Source: Aspidapion aeneum
Taxonomy: Eukaryota > Arthropoda > Insecta > Coleoptera > Brentidae
Direction of reading: 5' to 3'
Assembly: GCA_963576565.1 (NCBI GenBank)
Contig: OY755039.1
Coordinates: 76,420,789-76,484,788 of the forward strand
DNA: 64,000 nucleotides
Shown: positions 55,561-64,000 of the stretch, in pieces
How positions within the stretch are numbered: position 1 is the stretch's first letter
How the letters are laid out: every line of letters starts with the position of its first letter
Position numbers and translations under genes: made by a program
Notes under the pieces: model-generated
What the model was told of the DNA's origin: nothing
What the model saw: the letters and a program-made list of their open reading frames with translations, nothing else
Database searches by the model: none

Positions 55561-58193
55561 CATATACCTAATATTCCAATTCCCATGGTAACTGCGCATT
55601 CATGATGCAAACATGAGGGCCTTGGGGTCTTTAAGCAAAAAAGACCTAATTGGTTGCTTTCAAAGACATATGCATATTATTTCCATATAGTACGTATTAT
55701 TGCAATACCTACGGTACCTTATGATGCAGAATGCAAACATATTTCGGATAGCAATATCAATGGGTATAAGTCTATCCTCTATGCTGTCCATAAGATAAAA
55801 TGTCCTGATTGGTTATACTTTTACGCATGAATATTATTTTATTATTGTATTCGTTACGTCAAATCGTCGGCGTACAGTTGACAAAAACTCTATCTATGTA
55901 AATTTGGTCTCTGTGCATTTTTCGTACCTTTATTTCTGAATGTTTGCATCAAACGCCAACCATTGTGTAAATAGGTAACTGGGAGTATTTGAATATTACG
56001 TATATGGGTATTTCACACTTGGTCAGAATAATTTGGCATTATTTGCAATTGTTTGCAAATAGTATATTAAGTGTATCAAGGGATAAAAGTGGCACTTGTT
56101 AAACTACAATTTGTCAAGAGATAAAATGTACTTTTTTCACAAGATTTCCACGCAATTCTTTGCACTTTAGTAGGGATTTTTTATTTTTATCCCTAATCCG
56201 TCACTTCTTATTACGGGATTAAAAACTAAGCTATTTCTTAGGAATAAAAAATTATTATTTCCTAAGGTGCAAAAAATGTAAAATTTTAAAACATTTAAAC
56301 GAAACCAAAACGAAATTTTATTGAGCAAGTTCTTCAGCTTATTTGGAATTTTTTGACATTGTAAATTGTAAGTCGAGGGCAGGGCGGGTGAAATAGCAGT
56401 TTTCTTAATTAGTGTTTTCCCGCACGCGAGAAACCGAAGTTCGGATAACGTTTGGGTGGGGAATAAATAATTTACACGTGACAGGAAAAATATTTTTCTT
56501 TGAGTGTACGCAATAGTTATTTACCTAAAAAGTACGGAAAGTAATACTTTACAACACGCGACGGCACTTGACCGCACGACGCGGAGCGAAATTTCATACA
56601 AACCTGTGAAGACTCAATGATTTTAAATTAATTTTAATTTTGTTGGGAAGTAGAATATACTATGGTAATTCGTACCTACCTCAAAAACGAAAGCTCTAAC
56701 AAAATTTTTTATTATTACCTTAAACGGTTTAAAACCAAGTTTTAAAATACCTAAGTATTTGAATATATTTTTTACTCTAAAAATTGTAATTAATTTAAAT
56801 TTATTCCATCCATTCTGACTCTATTTAAAAACATCGTTGTAGTGGTCTTGAGTTTTCGCAAAGCATAGGCTGCTCAAATACATCGAAAATTAATGACCTG
56901 GACATTTTTGGCTAATACAAAAACTGTTTGAGAAAAGACAATTTAGAAAATGCTGCTAACCGTTTTTTCATATATTTGTGGTTAAAAATTGTTATCATAA
57001 ATAAATCAACTTTTAAAGAGTGCTATTCTTATCCTATTTGTATAGACCATTATTTTTTCTGAAAATTGCATCAAAATCGGTTTGGCAGTTTTGGAGTTTT
57101 TGTCATACAGGCATACAGACAGGCAGATGCCAATATTGTGCCAAAACAGTAAAAAATACGTTTTAGACTCCTTGTAAGCATGAACACCTACATTACAGTG
57201 GATCTTGCTACGTAACGATCATCTTTGTAATGTGGTGATTCCACAGGTATTTATATTTAAACTGAGTCCTAGCTCAACAATAACCCACCATCACACCGGC
57301 AGTTATATGACCGCTAAAATTGCCACTTTTATGCTTTTCTGCGGATATCATTCTGGGGGTTTCTGAAAGAAATTATCAGGTCGTGCCTTGAAAAGTATAG
57401 TTACTAATTTTTTTATGTTTTTTTTTACAAATAACAAATGTATGTATGTAAATTTTATTTATTTGTATGTATTATTAATATTTTTGAATTTTGTTTTTGT
57501 CACTTTACAATATTTTAAAAACTATTGTCCCAGTCTGCCTTTTTTTTTTATTATATTATTCAAATTTTGGCTTGACACAAAGTTGACTTTTTTTGATTTC
57601 ATCTACCGGGATTTCGGTATTTAAAGTTGGCTTTCTTTTTATATTTTTTAAAACAAAATTGTTCTTTTTTTTTGGAAATCATTTTGGTGCAATTATGACG
57701 TCGATTATGACTGCAAGTCATATTCACAGAATGATTTCTTCAATGGTAGTTTTGATGCGCCTTGGTTTATAAGGTAATAAATAGCCCATGGATTGGCATA
57801 ATCGTTGGCGTTTGATGCAAACATTCAGAAATAAAGATACGAAAAATGCTCAGATACCAAATTGACATAGAGTTTTTGTCAAATGTAAGCCGATGATTTG
57901 ACGAAACGAACACAAGAATAAAATAATATTTATGCGTAAAAGTATAACCAATCAGGACATTTTATCTTAAGGACCGCAAAAAGGATAGACTTATACCCAT
58001 TGATATTACTATTTCAAATAGTTTGCATTCTGCATCGTAAGATACCGTAGGTATTGCAATATACGTACTATATGGAAATAATATGCATATGTCTTTGAAA
58101 GCAACCAATCAGGTATTTTTTGCTTAGGGACCCCAAGGTCCAAATGTTTGCATCATGAATGGGCAGTTACCGTGGGTATTGGAATATTATGTA
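55561..58193. mobile_element. Long-TIR element (2.6 kb, ~400-bp inverted arms)
   Basis: The left arm at about 55561-55963 and right arm at about 57800-58193 are inverted copies, with landmarks AATATTCCAATTCCC, CATTCATGATGCAAACAT, GGTATTGCAATA and GTCAAATCATCGGC-like words. Arms differ by roughly 10%. The outermost arm sequence is repeated, inverted, just inside the left arm (about 55974-56012). The interior has no transposase; near 56400-56600 it holds a CACGCGAGAAACC segment and AATAGTTATTTACCTAA, the diverged end of the palindrome-rich family at 38.7-40.6 kb. Confidence 0.7.
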
Positions 58194-58649
58194 TATATAC
58201 ACCTTAATTATTAATTTTCATTTAATTGTGATAAATTCGAGTGTCACTAAAGAATGGAAACACCTAAAAAGATTGGGTGTGCGCTTGCTTGACTTGACAA
58301 CAATGTTTTTGATTTTCAATTGTTTCAGGTTCAAATGGCAATCTTAGTGACCATCAAGAAAGTCACAGGATTCACGGATAGGCGATCGCCAAACCTTTTA
58401 GGTCAGAGTAGGCGAGATGCTCGACTTGTACGGAAAGACGGATGACGTCTTCGATATTTTGAACCAGTACATCCACTGTTTTCATAAATTTTACCACTTA
58501 CTAGCAGCACCAATAATACATACTGGCGGAAGGACTGCTAAATCAGTAACTTAAATTTTAAAAAAACACATTTTTAATATGGTTTGTAAAGTGTTGGTTT
58601 GGAAACAATTTTTAATTTTTTTATAGAATTATTGTAAATCTGTTTTTTT
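58194..58649. other. Unassigned intronic or flanking DNA
   Basis: No repeat or exon is recognised. The open frame at 58159-58347 overlaps the TIR and is not supported as coding. Confidence 0.35.
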
Positions 58650-58812
58650 GAAATGTAAACTTCTTTAGGCGCGTTTAGCAGTTTTTGTGGGTAGTGAATT
58701 GAACTGAGTCTTCAGGCTCGGCTATGTAACGCTCATTCGGGTTCAGCGAGCGATATGATGATGCAGATGAAGGCCTGTATTATTCATTTCACCTTGTTGA
58801 AGTTTACACTTC
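58650..58812. mobile_element. Inverted-end repeat, copy 2
   Basis: The same family as 53691-53887, with a small internal loss of the GAAGTCGGCTCGAGTCGAC part. Its tail (TCTTAA) is split by the element at 58829-59463. Confidence 0.7.
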
Positions 58813-58828
58813 TGCCGTGTGGTCTTAA

Positions 58829-59463
58829 GCGCTAGGGATTTAAAATTTCCGGAAAAATTGAGTCATGGAAAATAACCGGGTTTTTTTCGGAAAAAAATGG
58901 AAAATAACGGAAAAATTGAAATTGTGTTAAAAATCAGTATAGAGTACTCTGATAAGGAAGTTAGTCCATATAAGCATCACAAAAATTTCATTATTAAGTA
59001 ATTTTAATAAAAATTTTGATGAAAAACATTGTGGATTTAATTCAGGATGAAGAAAAGTGTATTGTGGAGGGAGATTCAGATGTCGATGCTTACTGAGACT
59101 CAGAAGCCGAGGACTCAGGATCGGACTCGGAGGCGGAGGAAGATCTTCCTCTTATTTTTTTTGCCAAATAATGTCTTTGTTTTTTGAAATGATAATTTAG
59201 TTTAATTTTTTATATTTTTTTACATTTATTTTGTTTAAAAAGTTGAAACTAACGTTATTTTTATATTATATAAAAATAAATGTTATTTGATTTTGACTAT
59301 TGACCCCACAAGAATGTATAATTTGATTAATTTACGTTTATTTCAGCTAGTTTCTCAATTTTTCCATTATTTTCCAATTTTTCGAAGGTATGTGAAAAAA
59401 ACAGTAAAAAGCAATGTTTTTTTCCAATTTTTCCGGTTTTTTTTCCCGGGCGATAAATCACTA
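58829..59463. mobile_element. TTAA-flanked element (635 bp) with GGAAAAATTG ends
   Basis: TTAA occurs at 58825-58828 and 59464-59467. Imperfect inverted ends read TAGGGATTTAAAATTTCC then GGAAAAATTG on the left, and CAATTTTTCC then CGATAAATCACTA on the right. It separates copy 2 of the inverted-end repeat from its tail, so it is younger than that repeat. A short acidic Ser/Asp/Glu-rich reading near 59047-59160 (SDSEAEEDLPL, after a stop) may be a transposase tail. Confidence 0.65.
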
Positions 59464-59485
59464 TTAAGCACACACATTTTTTTTT

Positions 59486-59682
59486 GAAGTGTAAACTCCT
59501 TTAGGCGCGTTTAGCAGTTTTAGTGGGTAGTGAATTGAACTGAGCCATCAGGCTCGGCTATGTAACGCTTATTCGGGTGAAGTCGGCTCGAGTCGACTAG
59601 TGAGAGGAACATTCAGCGAGCGATATGATGATGCAGATGAAGGCCAGTATTATTAATTTCGCCTTGTTGAAGTTTACACTTC
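59486..59682. mobile_element. Inverted-end repeat, copy 3
   Basis: Full-length copy with ends GAAGTGTAAACT and AGTTTACACTTC. Removing the TTAA element places it directly after copy 2, so the two form a tandem pair with a TTAAGCACACACATTTTTTT linker. A similar linker follows copy 3. Confidence 0.75.
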
Positions 59683-59717
59683 TGCCGTGTGGTCTTAAGC
59701 AGACACATTTTTTTTTA

Positions 59718-60929
59718 ATTAGGTATTGTTTTCGTAAAAAAATCTTTAGATAATGTTTGAAATGTGTCACTTGGGTGTTTCTTGACCAAATTTGGCGAAA
59801 CGGAAAACATATTAATAAATGTCGTAAAGTCAAGTGGATCTAAACAAGTTTTGCAAAATTTATAGAAAATCTACATCTTATTTTCGCACGCTTTTTAATC
59901 TTAAAATTAATGGAAGGTAAGTTTTTTATGAACCTTTATGTGGCTTTTCCATATGCAAACTGGAAAGATCTAAATTAAATTGGGTGGAAGCGCTTTTGAG
60001 ATAAAGGAACATAAAAATAAAATGTTCAAGGTGCACTCGATTTGACTGAAGAAAAGACGTCAATCCAGTTTTTTTATCTATGTTTACTTGAATGGAGTGG
60101 GGATGAATATGCGAGTGAGTCGCAAATGACAAGTGCACCTTTTAAAATAAATTCATACAACAAGCATCATAGCTGAAAACACTCAATTTAGTTTACCAAT
60201 CGATTATAAAGTGCATATTGTAGATAAAAACTAGATATAAAATACGCAATCAAATTTTTAAAATCAATTATGTACCTATAGGCACTTGCATATTTTAAAA
60301 ACACCATCTTATTATCTCATCATAACCTTATATTTGCGTAATATCATATCTTAAAGCAAGTGATGCATTTGACATTTTTTCAAGTATCTCATTTTCTATA
60401 TAATACATATTTTCTAACGTTATTTTTTGTCCAATAAAAGTTTCCGCAACCAAACCAACCCCCTCGCCCTTCCCAAGTAACATTTCATGTTTTATAAGGG
60501 TTGCTAAAAATTTGAAGCTACCATATTATAAAACCTAAAATTTTATAGCGAAATGGCGAGAACGTTCTTAGAATCCCTATTCCACTTTTATAACAGTTAA
60601 CTGAAGAATCATATAAGGGAGACGGCAACCTATTTATAAACCTCTAATAAAACCTAAAAGGTTTGCGCTGTGGTGGCGGTAACCATTATATAACCCTTAA
60701 ATACCCCTAAGCAACCTTACTGAGTCATAGAAGAGGAATAAGAACGTTGACGGAACCCTTACAAAACTCAATAAAAATACCTTCGACCCCTTTACTGTGA
60801 TTTTTGTTTTCTAGAGTACACGGTTTTATAAAAAAACTTTTTTATACCAAAATGAACCACCACCCTGAAGATTTTGACTTTTTTTTTAGAAAATTTTAGG
60901 CAGATTTTCCTTAGTGAATATTATTAAAT
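59718..60929. other. AT-rich DNA, nothing firm recognised
   Basis: Open frames here are short and without domains. Around 60480-60780 the words TTATAAAACC, AACCCTTA and AAGAACGTT recur loosely, suggesting an old repeat. No exon of the BCL11-type gene was found. Confidence 0.35.
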
Positions 60930-63900
60930 TTTATTATACATTTTATGTCCCAACGAAAACTTAGATTATACAATAACATAAAAACAATAAAAGATAAACA
61001 AAAAAATAAAAAACCTGTTTCGAGAGTTTAAAGAGGGAACTATATTAAGGTACTTTTATAACTACCCCGGTTAACCCCTAGAGCGGTAGCCACTCCCACT
61101 AGGGTTGCCAACTCCCACTGGAGCCAAAGGAGGACATTTTTATATGATCTCACAATTAAAAAAAAAATTCTAGTACACATTCCTTAAAATAAAGCTCTAT
61201 ACGTCTAAACATAATATAAAAATTTACTAGGTAGGTACGTATATTGGTATGTATTTTTTAAATTAAAAAAAAATCTTTTTCAAAACACATTTATTAAAAA
61301 TAATTAGTCTAGTTTTTTATGTTTGGCTTTTTTGTGATTCGACGTTTTTACACTTTGATGAAATGACGCTTTGTTTAAATTATTTCGACAATTTTACGGA
61401 TCGAAAAAACTACGTTTCATTTAAATTATTTTCGTCTTTTCTATTTTCGATTGTTTTATTTTCGACCATATTACGGTTCAATATTTTTTTCGACATTTGA
61501 ATATGACGCGGAATGAGCGCCCCAAATTACAAGCTACTACAAAGTTAATTAAAATTAAAAGCAAGAGACGCCAAAGAAGAAGAAACATGTCCTGGCGAAA
61601 GAATCTAAGAGACTTGTGCGGCATGACGTCGAATTCTTTTTTTGCTTGGTGCAGCAGCAAATAAGACTCGCGTTGCCATGATTTATTTCCAACCTTGGCT
61701 GGGAGGTGAAACTTAAAAAAGTTTATTCTGTCATTTCAGAACAGAAACATATTGTGTGCTTGGTTTGTATAGATAAAAATTAATCGGGAGCTTAAATATC
61801 ATATTTTTTTTTACAATAATGGGTAAAATAACTACTTTTTAATGCTCAAAATTAATGTTTTTGATCATGATGCCTAATTTTTTTTGCCTGCGGCGTGTAC
61901 GTTTATGTCATTGTTTTGCTTCACACCACGAGCCGCCACTAAGACTCATTTTAAAGTAAAAATTAAAATAAAAATATTTTGCTGTTGAAACAGCCCAATC
62001 AAAATTAATAGTTATTTAAAAAACAAGTTTAAAAAATCAATTTATTTATATGGGCGAGACAGTTTTGTGGTCCGAGCCTTAGCGAGGTCCATAATTTGAA
62101 CGAGTTGTGAAAAAAAATTTTCATGCAATATACAGCGTGTGCAAAACTTTTGCACTTGCTCTGTGAAAAACGCCGTTTTCAGTGAAAAACTTCATTCTCG
62201 GAGGTAGTTTTTTAATAAATTTTGAACACTGTTTTTGTAGAAAGTAATATGAATTCTATTTTAATATGTACTTTTGTTTTATTTTTATGCTTGGGTTATG
62301 TATATAAAAAATTAAAATACCTATTTTGCTATTTAGACAGCCAAAATAAAAAACAAACATCAATATTTTTGTAAAAAACACAATCTGTAAGTTTGAATTA
62401 AAAGATAAATGGCTTTTTAAAGTTGGATTGCTTTAAAATCTTAAAATGGTTAAAAAAAACTGAAAAAAATAATCAAATTCTATACTAAAACAACAACAAA
62501 GATCATATGATGTGATGTTGCACATCTGTTTTCAGATAAAAATAAAAAAAAAGTTAAAAGTTTTCCAACTTTTTATTTTATAGAACCAACTATTAATTTT
62601 TATCTGTATGTATAATGTATAAACTCAGTATAAAATATTGCAGCATAAGCAGAAGTGCTATTCAATAATATAAAAAAAAACAGTAAATTGAGGCATTTGG
62701 GGCAATAATCTTAAAAATATTAAATTCTTAGTAAAACAAACCAAAACTTGGAGGCAAACATAGGGTGCAAATTCTGCGATCTTCTATGCGCGATATATGG
62801 GCGATATATCGATCACTGCGATTCAGTAACAGTGAAACAAAAATCACTGGCGCTACCGGTTATCGAAATTCTGCACAAGCAGTTATTCAGTGTTTGGTAA
62901 ATATTATTACCGGTATCTGAGGAACGTCGCGTCTCACGACGTCATCGAGTCGCTGGTCGCACCCGAACGCATATTTGGCAGTGAAATCGCGTTTCACCGT
63001 AACAAACGAAAACGGTGATTTTCAACTAGCCGGTTAAATCATAAATAGCACTACCGAATATTAGGTAACCTTTTTCGCGGCCGAAATAACTGTATAGCCG
63101 CAGCCGCAGGGGATGCTCTCCGTAATACTAGGTAAAATAAATAATACTAGAAATATATAGAAATATTTTACTAGGTAAAATAGTGAATGAAGAATGAATA
63201 ATAGAAATATTTTATACAGTGAGTGAAATCACCGTTAAAAATCACTGGTTACTTATAAATCGCTGTCGCTACTTCACCGGTTAGTCGAAAATCACTGTTT
63301 TGCCCAACTCTATACCGGACTGACCACAGAACACTTGACCTTGCTTTGCCGCGGCAGACGTGACGAAAACTTACGAATGATGCCGTCGTTGCTTAGGGCT
63401 GTTTTTACAGACGTTCCTCAGGCTTCATTTATTTATTTCTTAAATGTGTTATTTTATATGGATGACAGAGAAAAAAAATGGGGAACAACTATGAATTCGG
63501 GTCATTTCTCATGTCTTTTTATCACGTTATTTTTGATTTAAGCACATAATTTTGATAAGGGAGGACAAATGGCGTCCTCCACAGGGTCAGTGGAGGACGG
63601 AGGACATTTTGCCTCAAAGGAGGACTGTCCTCCTGGCTGGAGGACGGTTGGCAACCCTAACTCCCACCCCAATATCTCAAATAGAAACATAGATCATGTA
63701 ATACTTCATTCTCTACACGTTTCCGCAAGCGTTTAGAGAATCAGAAGACCTTTGAAATTAGGTATCACATGACCTATGTTTCCATTTAGGATAGTAGCTA
63801 CCGCTCTAGGGGTTAATCGGGGTAGGTGGAAAACAACCCTAATATGGTTCCCCATTTAAACCTTCAAAATGGGATTTTCATTTTTTTTTCTATCTTTTTT

Positions 63901-63955
63901 TGTTTTTATGATATTGCCCAATGTAAGTTTTTGCTGGGACACCCTGTATATGTTT
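60930..63955. mobile_element. Outer ACAGGGTGTCCC-type element split by a hAT element
   Basis: The arms at about 60940-61091 and 63780-63955 are inverted copies: TATGTCCCAACGAAAACTTA and CCCCTAGAGCGGTAGC on the left; GCTACCGCTCTAGGGG and TAAGTTTTTGCTGGGACACC on the right. The right end reads GGGACACCCTGTATA. The left terminus is degraded. Confidence 0.65.
61100..63659. mobile_element. hAT-type element (2.56 kb) with TAGGGTTGCCAAC ends
   Basis: The 13-bp perfect inverted ends TAGGGTTGCCAAC and GTTGGCAACCCTA are flanked by ACTCCCAC at 61092-61099 and 63660-63667. Behind the ends, AGGAGGACA words occur on the left and GGAGGAC words several times on the right (63562-63645). The 8-bp duplication points to hAT. 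No transposase is recognisable. At about 61925-61940 CACGAGCCGCCACT resembles another hAT terminus. At 62780-63300 GTTTCAC(T/C)G and AATCACTG words recur in both orientations. Confidence 0.75.
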
Positions 63956-64000
63956 CATTAATTTAAAAATGCCATTACCAATAGAATTACTCCAAAAATT

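Noticed and set aside
55184..55599. Three overlapping open frames on both strands in the GC-richer block
   Set aside because: They overlap each other without domain evidence. Long open frames are expected by chance where GC is higher.
63335..63541. 68-codon open frame containing YMDD
   Set aside because: The tetrapeptide occurs by chance in FYMDDREKK; none of the neighbouring RT motifs is present, and it lies in the interior of a hAT element.

Overview
This is AT-rich eukaryotic DNA, almost certainly from an insect. The one host gene recognised is a BCL11-family zinc-finger gene (Drosophila CG9650). It has small GT-AG introns and lies among insect-type mobile elements: an RNase H-bearing non-LTR retrotransposon, Penelope, hAT, piggyBac, and repeats ending in ACAGGGTGT. 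A 3' tail of the AATAAAGATA-(TATTC)n type is common in beetles, so Coleoptera is a reasonable but unproven guess. I found no rRNA, tRNA or CRISPR array.

Layout. (1) 1-4313: a 5'-truncated non-LTR element with a 14-bp target duplication, another retrotransposon 3' end, a 361-bp perfect-style hairpin, and diverged repeats. (2) 4314-9674: two nearly identical Penelope-like elements head to head, forming a 5.4-kb palindrome. One 13-bp target duplication flanks the whole palindrome, so it behaves as one insertion. Both copies are broken. (3) 9675-12632: the rest of the repeat that received the Penelope insertion, a ~185-bp tandem array, a hAT MITE, and an inverted arm of the next block. (4) 12633-34707: a 6.95-kb unit present three times in tandem. 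It is built from a ~155-bp palindrome-bearing satellite monomer, grouped into ~1.2-1.5-kb subunits and a ~2.7-kb dimer, around a unique core. The duplication breakpoints can be read from the sequence. One edge lies inside a hAT element, and a 1.2-kb hAT relic landed later in the third copy only. (5) 34708-49400: intergenic DNA with many small elements and tandem arrays, plus a quieter stretch at about 45.3-48.7 kb. (6) 49948-53017, minus strand: the last four coding exons of the BCL11/CG9650 homologue, all four in phase. (7) 53018-64000: the upstream intron or 5' flank of that gene, filled with piggyBac and other TTAA elements, a long-TIR element and a 2.6-kb hAT element.

Aside from the host gene, the coding potential is decayed transposon protein: RT/RNase H, Penelope RT with GIY-YIG endonuclease, a hAT dimerisation domain, and a piggyBac N-terminus. 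The many small open frames in 12.6-34.7 kb are readings of satellite DNA and are not annotated as genes. Their repeated occurrence follows from the triplication.
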